The notes below the pieces were generated by a model that had not been told where the DNA came from, did not search any database, and saw nothing but the letters and a program-made list of their open reading frames with translations. Positions 11,423-22,608 of a stretch of 64,000 nucleotides of DNA are shown here, piece after piece. How positions within the stretch are numbered: position 1 is the stretch's first letter; each line of letters begins with the position of its first letter. The position numbers were made by a program, and so were the translations under genes. This stretch comes from Hsuehochloa calcarea (taxonomy: Eukaryota > Streptophyta > Magnoliopsida > Poales > Poaceae): assembly GCA_036346395.1 (NCBI GenBank), contig CM070609.1, forward strand, positions 25,293,223-25,357,222, given 5' to 3'.

Positions 11423-13716
11423 GCAGGAATCCCACCCGATGCTTCCGTTGCAAGGACGTGGGACATACGTCCGTCCATTGCAAGTGACCACCAAGCCCAA
11501 TCTTCCCTGTCGCCAGGTGTCTGTAGCCCGTCGGCGATCTGCGGGATGGTTTGCTGGCACGCGGGCTGTCTCCGGTCGTCAGCCTCAACTCGGGTTGTTC
11601 ACCTTCCCCTCAGCGCTGCCGGTTAGCATTGGAGGCCCCCTCTAGTCCCGTCTCCTACCTTTCCATTCCTCCGGGGGGAAGGGCTTCCTGCCACCGCTCT
11701 TTGGGGATGCCGATGATGAATTCCCCCCGGGAATCCTCTTCAACGCCCTAAGAAAGAAGTCTGCATCGTTCCCCTTTCACCGGCCATGCGCGACATGGAG
11801 AAATGCCTAGAGCGAGCTCTCATCGTCTGCGTGGGAGGAACAAGGCCGACAGTTTCTTCCCAAGAGGTCGCCTTGGCGTTTCAGGAAGAAAGGGCTTGCA
11901 TCAACATTCTTTCTCCGTGCATCCTTACTTCCCAGAGAACTTCTTGATGGTCTTCGATAGTCTTTCTAGCAAAGATAGAGCTCTTCTTGGTGGCCCGATC
12001 AAGACTACTCGTTTCATTCTGCTGCTGCGCCAGTGGTCGGGGCTGGCTCAGGCCATCAGCCAGCCTTTGCGTTTCTATGTCCATGTAAGCTTGGAAGGCA
12101 TGTCGATCCATGCTTGGAGTGTGGCGGCCGTGTCCGGGTTTAGAAAATCCGGGTCTGACACCATCCTTTCCCCATCTTGCTGGGTCGAATCTTTCGACGA
12201 GTCGTCTACATCGCTCACAGACCTTTCGGCTTTTCGATTGGTCGCATGGTCGCTCAACCCTAATGTGATTCCCAAGGAGAAAGTGGTGGACATCGGCGAG
12301 CCTAATCTCCTTCCAGACGGTTCCATCCTATATGGCTATATCATGGGGAACAAGTCGTTCTGAAGCCATCTCATTCCAGGGAGTCGCGAGAGGCTCTTCG
12401 CTACAATGTCATTATCCACATCCATGCAGTGGTGAAGTTCTCCGCAGCAGCCGGGCAGGTTCTCCCTTTTGCCCCTTCAAGTGATGACTCTGGCTTCGGC
12501 GGACTCCCTGAGACCGACTCTGGTGATTTGGGGCCACGTCGTCACTTCTTCATTACGAGGCCTAGCGCAGTCGATGGCTCGGTTCATCTCGCCGGAGCTC
12601 GGGGAAGGAGCCCCTGGTCGTGGGCGACGGTGGAGTTCACATGCATCCTCCTGGAGGCTTCCACCGTTGTCAACAGTGCGTCCCACTGCTGTCAGGGGCA
12701 CAGTGGCCTCGGCCCAGGTTTCACACTGCAAAGGGGTCACAAGGAGTGGCCTAGTTGCGACTGTAAGCAAGGTCAGTACCAAGGCTGTCAAGTCTTCTAA
12801 TCTAGTTGAGAAGGTGACACAAAAGGAAAAGTAAGGTTTGAATGTGGCTGTTGTGTCGTTCAGTCCCGTCAGCCACATTTGGGCCTTTTGCAAAGTTTTA
12901 ACATTTCTTAATAGCTCATTCCCTTGCATTGAGGCTCACGTTGTTGTGGTTGTCCGATCTCCAGCGGCACCCGTCAGGCCAACCAAGGTGCCTTCAAGCC
13001 CCTCTCTCAGCGCCCCAGACAATGGCACACTTCCTCCAAGTCAGACAGCCTGCGCTGGCAAAACAGGCCAAGGTTGCTAGAGTCCACCAATCTTTTCCGC
13101 CACCCTCAGCAAGGGCATGTGCGACTTCAACCGGACTCCTGTGCCTTCTTCGATCGCACAGCCGATTGCTGAGGCACGCACCACGTCAACAACTTGTTCC
13201 GTCCAAGACCCCGGTGGCTCGGCAGCTACAGGGGCGGTAGTTACAGCTGAAGCATTTGTCATTGCTGACCAAGAACTCTCTGGATCGCTTGCTCCCCTTG
13301 AACAAGGGTCGATCGGCGAGTCCAAATTGATAACGTACTCACATAGGGCTAAATGTAAGCTGCAGGATCCCATTCTTCCAGTGCCTCATGTGCAGCGTAC
13401 CCCCTTCAAGCAGCCTCAATCGTTTACCCCACGGCGCAATAAGCGGCTTGCGGCTTCGATCGTGCCTAAAAAGTGTTCCGACCGAGCAGCGGGCGCAGCT
13501 GATGTTGGCAGTCGACTTGGACTCAATCAGGGACACAACTCGGATGATCGATCAGCACTTACCAACTTCGCAAAGCTCTTCGACAAGTCGCTATCGAAGG
13601 AGCACATAACAGCATTGGCAGCGTTGTTCCGGATCTCAATTCTGGAGACATTACCTACTGGTCTTGACAGCAATGCAGAGGTTGCCGAGGCCTTGTCACC
13701 TCTTGTTGCTATCTGA
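11423..13716 (+). pseudogene. LINE ORF1, remainder (zinc knuckle 2 to basic C-terminus)
   Basis: Begins with the fourth ligand of knuckle 1 and a complete second knuckle, CFRCKDVGHTSVHC (11437-11480). A plant LINE ORF1 conserved block follows (about 11920-12360: HPYFPENFLMVF, then CWVESFDESS and DLSAFRLVAW). After a stop at 12361 the frame resumes around 12430-13716 with a Pro/Ser-rich linker and a basic tail containing TPRRNKRLAAS, ending at a stop near 13716, 53 bases before ORF2. At least three frame breaks and one 30-bp insertion (12131-12160) are visible. Family role: RNA-binding particle protein. Confidence 0.75.
12131..12160 (+). repeat. 30-bp relic resembling the 3' end of the solo-LTR family
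   Basis: A 30-base in-frame intrusion in the conserved ORF1 block, starting TGTCC and ending TGACA. Its last 24 bases match the reverse complement of the first 24 bases of the solo LTR at 7367 at 22 positions. The encoded ten residues (VSGFRKSGSD and neighbours) interrupt an otherwise conserved plant LINE ORF1 block. No clear 5-bp target duplication. It may be an LTR whose interior was deleted. Confidence 0.5.
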
Positions 13717-13768
13717 GCTTACCAGCTCGGGTCGCTGGTCGCTTCATCACCTTAATGGTTGATTGAAA

Positions 13769-15597
13769 CATTAACTTTCTCAGCTGGAATGTACGGGGCT
13801 TAAACATGAGAGCCAAGAGAAATGCAGGAAGAGAAACAGTTCTAGCCTCACAAGCGTCGGTCGCATGTATCCAAGAAACTAAACTAAATGTAATCGACTT
13901 GCCTCTTGTAAAGGAAACCCTAGGGCCCTCGTTTGACGGGTTTTCCTATTTGTCGTCGTCCCAATCAAGAGGTGGTATTCTATTCGCTTGGAACTCAAGT
14001 AGAGTTTCCTATAATGCGCAAGATGTAAGAACTCATTCCATTACTATCGAGATGTCTCTCCCCAGCGGCTTCCTATCCTAACTCACAGTAGGTTATGCCC
14101 CTTCAGAAGACATCCACAAACCGGCGTTTCTCCAAGAGCTTCCTCATATCCATGGCTCGAGGCAAGGTCCTTGGATTATCCTCGGAAGTTTTAATCTCAT
14201 CCCCCATGCTAGTGACAAGAACAACGACCAGTTAAACAGATGTAGGATGGGTATCTTCCGTCAAGTGGTTGACGACCTAGAGCTAAAGGAAGTCCACCTC
14301 AACGGCAGATCGTTCACATGGACGAGTGCGAGAGAGAGGCCGACTCTGGAGTGTATTGATCGAGTTTTTCTTTCATCGGATTGGGATCTGCAGTTTTCGG
14401 ACTGTCTTCTTCGAGCCCTTCCATCTACGGCCTCTAATCATTGTCCTTTGTTGTTTCCACGACTGGTCTACCTGGACCCAAGAAACATTTCCGTTTTGAA
14501 ATGTTTTGAACGAGATTGGAAGGGTTCCAGGATACGGTCCATGCGGCTTGGAAATGCGACGATAATGTGGTGGACTCGCTGTGACGCCTACATCATTTGC
14601 TCACAGCAACAATGCACGCTTTACAGAGCTGGAGCCATCGAGAATGTAATAGCATTCGCCATCAGATTGGGATGTCCAAAGAACTCGTCGGCAGGCTGGA
14701 TGTGGCAGAGGAAAAACGATTGCTTTCACCTTGGGAGCAATGGTTCATAATGGAGCTTAAGAGGAAGCTGCTAGGTCTGTGCTCCTTTGAAAGAATGATC
14801 TAGCGCCAAAGGTCGAGGATCAGGTGGTTACAAGAAGGGGATGCAAACACTCGTTACTTCCATATTCATGCAAATCTTACTAGGCGTCGAAACTTCATCT
14901 CAAGCTTAAAAGTAACAGATTCTTGGGTGCAATCTCAGGCAGGGCTAGAGAGGCCTTTTATGATCATTTCGTAAATATCATTGGAAAACCGGTCGAGTGA
15001 GCTCATTCCTTGAATCTGAGCTATCTCGACATGGCTTCCCATGATTTTGCAGGCTCTAGATGCTGATTTCACCGAAGATGAGGTCTGGGAGGGGATTAAG
15101 AGCTTGCCCTTGGAGAAGGCGCCGAGCCCTGATGGCTTCTCGGGCTTATTCTATCAATGTTGTTGGCCAATCATCAAATCAGACGTATTAGCGGCCTTCC
15201 ATGTCGTTGGTCGACTAGCGGGATCAAGCTTCCACCTGCTCAACAAGCCAATGATAACTCATTTGCCCAAGAAGCAAGCACCATAGGAAGCGCAAGATTA
15301 TCGACCTATAAACCTACTGCACAGTTTTGTCAAGATCTTCTCTAAAGTCCTTGCCCGAAGGTTAACTTTGGAATTACCAAAGTTAGTGGCCCAAACCAAG
15401 CTGCATTCACCAAGGACCGTTCTATCCAAGATAATTTCTTCTTGGTCAGGTAGTCCGCCCACATGCTTCACCATAAAAAACAATCGGCCTTTCTATTCAA
15501 ACTAGACATTGCACAAGCCTTCAATTCATTGTCTTGGCCGTATCTGTTGGAAATTCTTCAGCAAAAAGGATTTGGCCCAAAGCGGTGTTCTTGGTTG
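13769..15597 (+). pseudogene. LINE ORF2, endonuclease and N-terminal reverse transcriptase
   Basis: Apurinic/apyrimidinic-type endonuclease motifs occur in order: SWNVRGLN (13782), CIQETKLN (13867), a GSFNLIP version of the usual GDFN box (14185), FTWTSARERPTLECIDRVFLSSDW (about 14317-14390) and SNHCPLLF (14437) in place of the catalytic SDH. RT begins about 15040 with EKAPSPDGFSGLFYQ (15114), an LPKK..A..YRP block (15265-15310) and FKLDIAQAFNS (15493). Stops (for example 14082 and 15283) and altered catalytic residues show it is dead. Copia B is inserted at 15597/15598. Confidence 0.8.
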
Positions 15598-15751
15598 AGT
15601 TAAACAGAATATTTTGGCATGAAAAGCCCGCAGGCTACTGCGTGTATTTATAGAATGACAAGTACAACAGATTACAGAGTTGGTTGAAAACAGATTACAA
15701 AGTTTGTTAGCCAATAGCTATCTACAGCTGTTTCCGTTACGTACTCTAATA
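15598..15751 (-). repeat. 3' LTR of Copia B
   Basis: 154 bp, identical to 20093-20246. On the minus strand it starts TATTAGAGTACG and ends GTTTAACT. Non-canonical TA..CT ends are known for a minority of plant LTR elements. The left target duplication GGTTG is at 15593-15597. Confidence 0.92.
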
Positions 15752-15764
15752 TGCCCCCTCAATC
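15752..15764 (-). other. Polypurine tract of Copia B
   Basis: Minus-strand GATTGAGGGGGCA immediately upstream of the 3' LTR: the expected plus-strand priming site for reverse transcription. Confidence 0.75.
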
Positions 15765-16298
15765 TGGACCGTTATGTACAAGGTTCAGATTGCGTCGAAA
15801 ACGATCAAGAGTCTGCCGGGTAGCTGGTTTGGTGAAGGCATCAGCAAGTTGGTCATCAGACGAGATGAACCGGACATCGAGAGCTCCTAGAGCAACCTTT
15901 TCACGAACAAAATGAAAATCGATCTCGATGTGTTTTGTGCGGGCGTGGAATACTGGATTCTGTGTCAAGTAAGTTGCACCCAGATTGTCGCACCACAGCA
16001 CTGGTGGTAGAGTTTGGACGACGCCTAGCTCCTTGAGAACCGATTGAATCCAGATAGCTTCAGCTGTCCCGTTTGCCAGCGCTTTGTATTCGGCTTCGGT
16101 GCTCGACCTTGAGACAGTGGGCTGTTTCTTCGAGCTCCAGGAGACAAGGTTGGAACCAAGAAAGATGGCAAAGCCGCCCGTTGATCGTCGGTCGTCTGTG
16201 CACCCAGCCCAATCAGCGTCAGTGAAGATGCTGAGGCGTGTTGAGGGGGATTTGCAAAAATGCAATCCAGTACCAATTGTGCCCTTGACATACCGCAA
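15759..16298 (-). CDS. Copia B RNase H domain (C-terminal pol, separate frame)
   Basis: 179 codons open to a stop next to the polypurine tract. The copia RNase H signatures are intact: [68 protein letters not shown] and [10 protein letters not shown]. It degrades RNA in RNA:DNA hybrids during reverse transcription. It is out of frame with the RT block upstream; the shift falls near 16345, where the RT frame changes from TRPDIS to unrelated residues. Confidence 0.85.
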   Translation of the reverse strand: MRYVKGTIGTGLHFCKSPSTRLSIFTDADWAGCTDDRRSTGGFAIFLGSNLVSWSSKKQPTVSRSSTEAEYKALANGTAEAIWIQSVLKELGVVQTLPPVLWCDNLGATYLTQNPVFHARTKHIEIDFHFVREKVALGALDVRFISSDDQLADAFTKPATRQTLDRFRRNLNLVHNGPD

Positions 16299-17248
16299 AA
16301 TGCGCTTGACCGCCTCCCAGTGAACATCGTCAATTGCGGCGGATATTGCACACCTTGTTCACAAAGAAGCGAAATATCGGGGCGTGTCAATGTGAGATAC
16401 TGTAAACCGCCCACCATACTGCGGTATTTGAAAGCATCATCAGCATTGAGGATATGGCCACAATCCCGCGCCAATTTCTCGGTCACAGACATCGGAGTTG
16501 ATGTTGTTTTACAATTCTCCATGCTAGCACGATGAAGCAAATCAAGTGCATACTTGTGTTGGGTTAAAGACATGCCCCCTGAATTGTAAACAGCTTCGAG
16601 CCCGAGAAAATATTCCAATCTGCCAAGATCCTTGATGGGAAACGCCATGGACAACGACTGAACAAGTTGATCAACCGCTTGAGGAGTGGACCCGGTAATG
16701 ACAATATCATCAACATATATCAGCATAAAGATGGTAATGCCACCACGAGCAAAGATGAAAAGAGATGTATCTGCTCGGGATGACGTGAAGCCGAGTTGAT
16801 GAAGCTTGTCGCTGAGGCGGGCGTACCAGGCTCGAGGAGATTGCTTCAAACCGTACAAAGCACGCTGCAATTTGCACACATATGTGGGATAGCGTGAGTC
16901 CTCGAAGCCGGGCTGCTGCTGCATGTAGACGTCTTCATCGAGGAAGCCATGAAGAAACGCATTGCTCACGTCAACCTGCCGTAGGCACCACCCGCGGGAG
17001 ACTGCCAAGGAGAGAACAAGCCGAACAGTAGCTGGCTTCACAACAGGGCTGAAAGTCTCCATGTAGTCAAGGCCATGCTGCTGAGTAAACCCGCGAGCGA
17101 CTAATCGAGCCTTGTGCTTGTCAACCGAGCCGTCCGGAAGATACTTCGTTTTGAAGATCCATTTACTGCCCACAATGTTGGTACCGGCAGGACGAGGCAC
17201 CAAACTCCACGTATGGTTCTTGCAAAGTGCAGAGAACTCATCTTCCAT
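16025..17248 (-). CDS. Copia B reverse transcriptase domain
   Basis: Long open frame starting [16 protein letters not shown] motifs are in order and intact: [45 protein letters not shown], the catalytic YVDDIVITG, and [11 protein letters not shown]. The last ~90 codons are a shadow frame after a frameshift near 16345. Copies element RNA into DNA inside the particle. In a normal copia element this is one polyprotein with INT and RNase H. Confidence 0.88.
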   Translation of the reverse strand: MEDEFSALCKNHTWSLVPRPAGTNIVGSKWIFKTKYLPDGSVDKHKARLVARGFTQQHGLDYMETFSPVVKPATVRLVLSLAVSRGWCLRQVDVSNAFLHGFLDEDVYMQQQPGFEDSRYPTYVCKLQRALYGLKQSPRAWYARLSDKLHQLGFTSSRADTSLFIFARGGITIFMLIYVDDIVITGSTPQAVDQLVQSLSMAFPIKDLGRLEYFLGLEAVYNSGGMSLTQHKYALDLLHRASMENCKTTSTPMSVTEKLARDCGHILNADDAFKYRSMVGGLQYLTLTRPDISLLCEQGVQYPPQLTMFTGRRSSAFCGMSRAQLVLDCIFANPPQHASASSLTLIGLGAQTTDDQRAALPSFLVPTLSPGARRNSPLSQGRAPKPNTKRWQTGQLKLSGFNRFSRS

Positions 17249-18563
17249 GGCCGTTCGCGAGCGGGTTCGAGAGAGAAGCGGCGGCGATGCGATGTCGGTC
17301 TTTGCGAGGAAGGCACGACGCCGGGATCATAAGCGCCGTGCGTGCGTCCGTATATCTCTTGGGCACCCGCAAATTGTCATGGGAACGGGTTGTCATCGAA
17401 TGGGCCGGCGGAGGAGCAACCGGAGCAGGAGCGGGCGCTGGAGAGGCCGCTGGTGGTACGGTGACGGTGGCGGCATCGGGATCAGGAGGCGCTGCGTTGG
17501 AGGCAGGCCCAGAGCCCGCTTGAGGTGTGCGCGCAGGCGAGGATGGAGCTGCAGGCGAGGCGTCTGGTTGGGGCACGGACGAGGCGGGAGGCACGGGAAG
17601 AGTGCCATGCACAATGCCCCCACCATGCATGTCGATTGCAGCATCAGGAACCTGCATGCATGAAACATCGGCTGGTGTGGCCGGGTTAGTAGGCAGCATA
17701 GACAGGTTGTAATTGCGCATATGGGCATTCTGTGTAGCCGGCTCGTTATCAGGAAAAGAAACAGGATTAGCAAGAGCGGAGACATCGATGGAAACACCGG
17801 GAGTGGCAAACGGGAAAACCTTCTCATCAAAAACTACATCCCGGGATATATAGATGCGTCCGGAGGTTCTGTCAAGACACTTATATCCTTTGTGCATGGG
17901 GCTATAGCCAAGAAACACGCACATCTTAGAACGAAATTCTAATTTGTGTGGAGTGTACTTTCGAAGACATGGCCAACATGCGCATCCAAAAGTGCGAAGA
18001 AAGGAATAGTCGGGCACTATCTGGAGAAGGCGGGTGATGGGAGTGGTGTTGTTGATGACTTGGCTCGGCATCCTGTTGATAAGGTAGCATGCCGTAAGAA
18101 AAGCTTCATCCCAAAATCGCAAAGGAAGAGAGGAGTGTGCCAAGAGGGCAAGGCCAGTCTCAACTAGATGACGATGTTTACGTTCGGCCACCCCATTCTG
18201 TTGAGACGTATGTGGACAAGAAACGCGATGAGAAATACCAACACGTTGAAAATATTTATGTAGGCGATGATACTCACCCCCCCAATCGGATTGGATGGCT
18301 CGGATTTTGGTGTTTAAGAGTCTTTCGACATGGTTTTGAAAAGCATAGAAAATGGTTTCGACATCAGACTTGTGTTTCAAGAAATAGATCCAACAAAAGC
18401 GACTATAGTCGTCAATGAAACTAACATAATATTTATATCCCCCGGACGAGGGAAGAGCAGGACCCCACACATCGGTATGCACTAACTCAAGAGGCATTGT
18501 GGAAACACGATGAGATGTATTATAAGATAGTTGATTTACTCTTGCCATGCCGACAAGCATCAC
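17238..18563 (-). CDS. Copia B integrase domain
   Basis: Open frame with the integrase catalytic core: HTDVWGP, FIDDYSRFCWIYFLKHKSD, IQSDWGGEY and the [18 protein letters not shown] region carrying the Glu, so D,D,E are present. Then comes the copia C-terminal region (FLGYSPMHKGYKCLD, RIYISRDVVFDE) and a long Pro/Ala-rich linker. It stops 10 bases past the RT start in another frame, so one frameshift separates INT from RT. The zinc-binding N-terminus lies beyond another shift near 18640. Confidence 0.88.
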   Translation of the reverse strand: MMLVGMARVNQLSYNTSHRVSTMPLELVHTDVWGPALPSSGGYKYYVSFIDDYSRFCWIYFLKHKSDVETIFYAFQNHVERLLNTKIRAIQSDWGGEYHRLHKYFQRVGISHRVSCPHTSQQNGVAERKHRHLVETGLALLAHSSLPLRFWDEAFLTACYLINRMPSQVINNTTPITRLLQIVPDYSFLRTFGCACWPCLRKYTPHKLEFRSKMCVFLGYSPMHKGYKCLDRTSGRIYISRDVVFDEKVFPFATPGVSIDVSALANPVSFPDNEPATQNAHMRNYNLSMLPTNPATPADVSCMQVPDAAIDMHGGGIVHGTLPVPPASSVPQPDASPAAPSSPARTPQAGSGPASNAAPPDPDAATVTVPPAASPAPAPAPVAPPPAHSMTTRSHDNLRVPKRYTDARTALMIPASCLPRKDRHRIAAASLSNPLANGHGR

Positions 18564-18623
18564 AAGCAGAGAAATCGAATTTGATGAACACGAAAGTTTA
18601 TTTGCCCGAACGAGGGCACTACA

Positions 18624-20043
18624 TTATTTGAGGGATGACCAGAGACGCGATGCCACCGATGTGGAGAAATCTTGACACGGAAGACACTTGACGAGTAGAT
18701 GAAACACGGCTAAGCGGAATAGGGTAGAGCCCGCCACGGCTTCTCTAGTGAAGAATGGTTCTCCTCGTGGCCTTGTCCTTAACAAAAAGGAGTCAGGGTG
18801 AAACTCGATAAAGACATTGTTATCGGAAACAAGTTTATGCACGGAAAGAAGGTGTTTGCTGATATGAGGAACATGAAGAATATTCTTCAGGGACAACGAA
18901 TTAGTAGAGCCGGCTATTTTAGAGTGACCTATATGCGAAATTGACAAACCTGCGCCATTGGCCACCTGGACTTGATCTTTGCCCTCGTAGCGCTCGTGCA
19001 TGGTCAGACGTTCCAAGTCGCTAGTGAGATGGTCGGTGGCGCCCGTATCCATGTACCAATGGTTGTCGCTGTGGCCGTGACTGGTTGAAGCGGAGTTGCC
19101 GGAACGGTAGTCGTCGGGCTGATACACCTGGTTGAAGCGGTTGCGGCAGTTGAGAGCCTCGTGCCCATAGATCTTGCAAATCTGGCACCTGGGTCGGTAG
19201 CGGCCGCCACCATTGCGACCGCCACCGCGACCACGACCGCCACCTTGTCCCTGCTGCCCGCCACCTCCACCAGTGCGCCCACCTCCACGACCGCCATTGC
19301 TGTCATGGGAGCGAGAGGCCTTGCCATTGGGAGAGTCGCTGTGACGGGCCACGGAGTTGGCCGACGTCGTGTACTCCCCGGACTGCGCGTGCTGGTCCTG
19401 CAAAGCCTCATACGATAGAACGTAGGCATAGAAATCGGTGAGCGTCACAGGGGTGTTGATGACGGTGAGCGACGCCACGAGTGCATCGAACTGTGGGCCG
19501 AGACCGGCGAGAATGTAGTCGATGATCTCGTCGTCGTCCAGAGGATGGCCGATTGTGGCCATCGTGTCGGCGAGGCTCTTCATCTTGTGAAAATACTCGG
19601 CCGCCGTCATGTCCTTCTTCTTCAGCGTCTGGAGCTGGTGGCGAATGTGGCGGATGCTGGCCCGGCTTTGCGCCGAGAACATGGCGTGAACCGCAGCCCA
19701 CACCTGAGCCGACGTGCTGCGTCCGATCATCTGGCTGATGATGTCCTCGGTCATCGAGGAGAGCAGCGTGCTCAGGACGCGCTGATCTTGCTGCCACCAA
19801 GTCTGGTAGGCAGGGTTGAACTCAGACGGCGGTTTCGCGGTTCCTGAATGATCGTGACGGTGGTGCGAAGAATAGTCCGTCGAGGTAGCCATGAAGATTC
19901 TGGCCGGAGAGATTGGGTAGAAGGATGGTCTTCCATAGGAGGAAGTTGGATCGATCTAGCCGGATGGGAATGAGGCTGACGGAAGGCGAGGCTAACACGG
20001 TGGCGGAAGGCTGAGGAACAAGGGCTCCGGAGGTGGACGTCAT
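18624..20043 (-). CDS. Copia B gag and protease
   Basis: Gag starts at the ATG at 20043 (MTSTSGALVP), 38 bases inside the primer-binding site. A frameshift between about 19830 and 19890 moves to the frame beginning MATSTDYSSH at 19892. Conserved gag parts: NPAYQTWWQQDQRVLS, SAQVWAAVHAMF, a 40-residue Gly/Arg-rich tract, a knuckle CQICKIYGHEALNC, then the protease active site MDTGATDHLTSD and gag-pre-integrase. Forms the particle and matures the polyprotein. Confidence 0.88.
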
Positions 20044-20080
20044 GGCTACGGAGAGAGAGAGATCGGATCGAGAGTCTCTC

Positions 20081-20092
20081 GCTCTGATACCA
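20081..20092 (-). other. Primer-binding site of Copia B
   Basis: Minus-strand TGGTATCAGAGC directly after the 5' LTR; complementary to the 3' end of initiator tRNA-Met, the usual primer of plant copia elements. Confidence 0.9.
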
Positions 20093-20246
20093 AGTTAAAC
20101 AGAATATTTTGGCATGAAAAGCCCGCAGGCTACTGCGTGTATTTATAGAATGACAAGTACAACAGATTACAGAGTTGGTTGAAAACAGATTACAAAGTTT
20201 GTTAGCCAATAGCTATCTACAGCTGTTTCCGTTACGTACTCTAATA
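20093..20246 (-). repeat. 5' LTR of Copia B
   Basis: Identical to 15598-15751. The right target duplication GGTTG is at 20247-20251. Confidence 0.92.
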
Positions 20247-20251
20247 GGTTG

Positions 20252-22135
20252 AGCATTATGCTTTGGTCCTCTTCCACCAGAATTCTGGTCAATGGACAGC
20301 CAGGGCAGCCTGTTTGGCACGTTCATGGATTGCGTTAAGGAGATCCGCTATCTCCGATGTTGTTCATCATTGCGATGGATGCTCCCAACAATCTGATCCT
20401 CTCTGCTGAAAAGGAGGCTTTGCTTTATACAACCGGAGGGCGCCGAGGCCTACCACATCGCCTCTCGTTGTATGCGAACGATGCGGTCATATTTTTATCC
20501 CCAATGAGTGATGATCTACTGGCCATCAAGGAAATTCTGTAACTCTTCGGTGAAGCCTATGGTCTACGTACCAACATGACTAAGAGCTCTTTCTCACCGA
20601 TCTGATGCAATGACCAACAGATTCAGCTCATCACTGATAGTTTGCACTGCAAGATTGCCTCTTTCCCGTGTAAATACCTTTGCTTGCTGTTGTCTTTACG
20701 GAAATCGTCATGATCGGATTTCCAATCGCTTGTGGATAAGATCGCTAACCACCTCCAAGCTTGGCAGGCCGGATTGCTCTCACAAGGGGGCTGATTTTGG
20801 TTAAGGCAATGTTGTGGGCCATGGCAGTCTATAATTTCATGGCCCTTGACCCTCCCCGCACGGTAGTCAAACAAATTGATAAGAAGCGCTGAGCGTTTCT
20901 TTGGAAAGTATCGCAAAATGTTTCAGGAGGCAACTGCTTGGTGGCTTGGTCGTCATTTTTTCGCCCTTTCTAGTTGGGAGGCCTCAGGTTGCACAACTTG
21001 GGTGTGCTAGGGTAGGCTATGCGCATCTGTTGGCAATGGTTGTAGAGAACTTGGGATGCTCGACCTTGGGGGCGCTTGCAAACCCAGACCAGCCGAGTGG
21101 AGAAAGAGATGTTACAGGCTTCCATTATGGTCAGATTAGGGAACGGTGAGAATACGTTGTTCTGGGAGGACCAGTGGCTGAATGGTTGCTCGATTCAAGG
21201 CTTCACACCGTCCATCGTCCAGTTGGTCTATCCATCGATCCGAAGGAAAAGAACAGTGGCTCAAACCCTCACCAATGATGGTTGGATTCTGGACATTCAG
21301 GGGCAGACAGATGCCCAAACTGCTGTTGATGTCCTTCGGCTATGGAACAGATTGTAAGAAATGCGATTGTCTCAGGGAGAGGTCGATTCAGTCAGTTGGC
21401 GCTGGGAGTCATCGGGTCGCTACTTTGCTAAGCCTGCGTACTTGGATTTCTTCTCATGATCAATTAGGTTTCCCTGTGTTGAGGCCATTTGAAAAGCTCA
21501 TGTGCCTCTCAAATGCAAAGTCTTCATATGGTTGGCTATCCGGCGGCGGTGTTGGACAGCTGGTCGCCTAAGGCGTCACGGACTACAAAACCAGGGGACT
21601 TGCGTTTTTTGTAGGCATCAGGAATAGTTCATAGACCATCTTCTGACAGGATGCGCTGTCACTGCGCAAGTATGGGCTCGCTTCATAGCATAGACCGGTT
21701 CTCTGTGCCCAATTCCTAGCGATCAGGCCATCCTTCGGGACTGCTGGCTGGCTGCTTAGAATTCCACACCGAAGATTCAAAGAAAACAAACAGATGTGTG
21801 TATCATTCTCGTCTCTTGGATGTTTAGGAAGGAGAGCAATCGAAGAATCTTCAACAACATCGTTAATACCATCGATCAGATTCTCCAACTTGTTCTCCAA
21901 GAGCTTTGGCATTGGAGCTTGGCAGCTACGCATCGTATAGATGCAACCACGCAGAGGCCGCGGTTTTGTTCGTAGTGCTGTTGTTGTGTTTATTAGTCGT
22001 TTTCTGTTTCTTTCGGCTGTCGAGCGAGCTTCGCCATTTCGGCACTTGGATAGCTTGCAATCCTTCGCTGTACTGTGTTTTCGGTTTTTCTATTTCTCTC
22101 GTCTAATGAAATGATGTACAAAGCTTTTGCACATC
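20252..22135 (+). pseudogene. LINE ORF2, C-terminal reverse transcriptase and Cys/His region
   Basis: RT resumes after Copia B: VNGQPGQPVWHVHGLR then GDPLSPMLF (20340), and YANDAVIF (20473), in which the second catalytic Asp pair of YADD is altered to AND. The plant LINE block LGNGENTLFWEDQWLNG is at 21133-21184. The zf-RVT type C-terminus (CVFC ... H ... C) is around 21600-21655 in a shifted frame with stops. The tail VLLLCLLVVFCFFRLSSELRHFGTW (about 21978-22050) is typical of the family's last residues. Not functional. Confidence 0.75.
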
Positions 22136-22587
22136 CCCGAAAATATTCAAAGACAGGCAGGAAAACTGCAATCTTGCGAGAATAAAATGTCCTCCGTTGC
22201 AACAACAATTTTCTTCATGAGTAGACTATTGCTTTTACATCTTCCTTTAGTCTGTTCGTACCAGTTGAAATCTTTTGCAACTTCTTGCAAATGATACAAT
22301 GCCAGATGATTCGTTCAGCCATTAAAAACATATCATCCATAGTTCCATACCCCAGCTGCATTCTAAAAGAAACAACACCTTCGAAAACTATCAAATCCTA
22401 TGAGCTAGCTTCCGCATACTGTTGGAAAATTCTACGCTGAAGCAGTGAGGCCTATCTATGACAAAAACCTGATTCTTTTGAAAACCTGTCGTGTAAATTA
22501 AGGGATCACCTTCGTGCGAGAGCACTCCAATCGCGTCAACTGGTACTGTGGTACATATAAAGGTCGCCCCTGCACACTTGGCGTCAG
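22136..22587. other. Spacer: 3' flank of the tRNA-ribosyltransferase gene
   Basis: AT-rich, no coding region recognised. It probably includes the 3' untranslated region of the minus-strand gene upstream in this listing and the junction with the LINE tail; neither the poly(A) site nor the LINE end can be fixed from sequence alone. Confidence 0.4.
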
Positions 22588-22608
22588 GGACATTTGGTGG
22601 GGCCAGAG

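Larger units (their letters stand above)
15598..20246 (-). mobile_element. Copia B: full-length, very young Ty1-copia element
   Basis: A 4649-bp element on the minus strand with 154-bp LTRs at both ends that I find identical base for base, flanked by the 5-bp direct repeat GGTTG at 15593-15597 and 20247-20251. A tRNA-Met-type primer-binding site (TGGTATCAGAGC on the minus strand) abuts the 5' LTR, and a polypurine tract (GATTGAGGGGGCA) abuts the 3' LTR. Gene order is gag-PR-INT-RT-RNaseH. The termini are TA..CT instead of TG..CA. Despite its youth the coding region is split by several frameshifts. It sits in the RT of the LINE ORF2, so it postdates the LINE. Confidence 0.95.
6794..22135 (+). 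mobile_element. LINE (L1-type) retrotransposon, interrupted and degenerate
   Basis: Assembled from four blocks: 6794-7366, 11418-15597 and 20247-about 22135, with foreign elements between and one small relic inside. ORF1 has two CCHC zinc knuckles and a basic C-terminus. ORF2 has an apurinic-type endonuclease, a non-LTR reverse transcriptase and a C-terminal cysteine/histidine motif. This architecture is typical of plant L1-clade LINEs. The 5' end is taken as the base after the Copia A LTR, but the LINE could equally have been truncated there or extend upstream of the window. The 3' end near TAATGAAATGATG (about 22104-22118) shows no poly(A) tail. Multiple stops make it non-autonomous. Confidence 0.8.

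Noticed and set aside
17112..17663. Plus-strand open frame of 183 codons
   Set aside because: Antisense shadow of the Copia B integrase Pro/Ala-rich linker.
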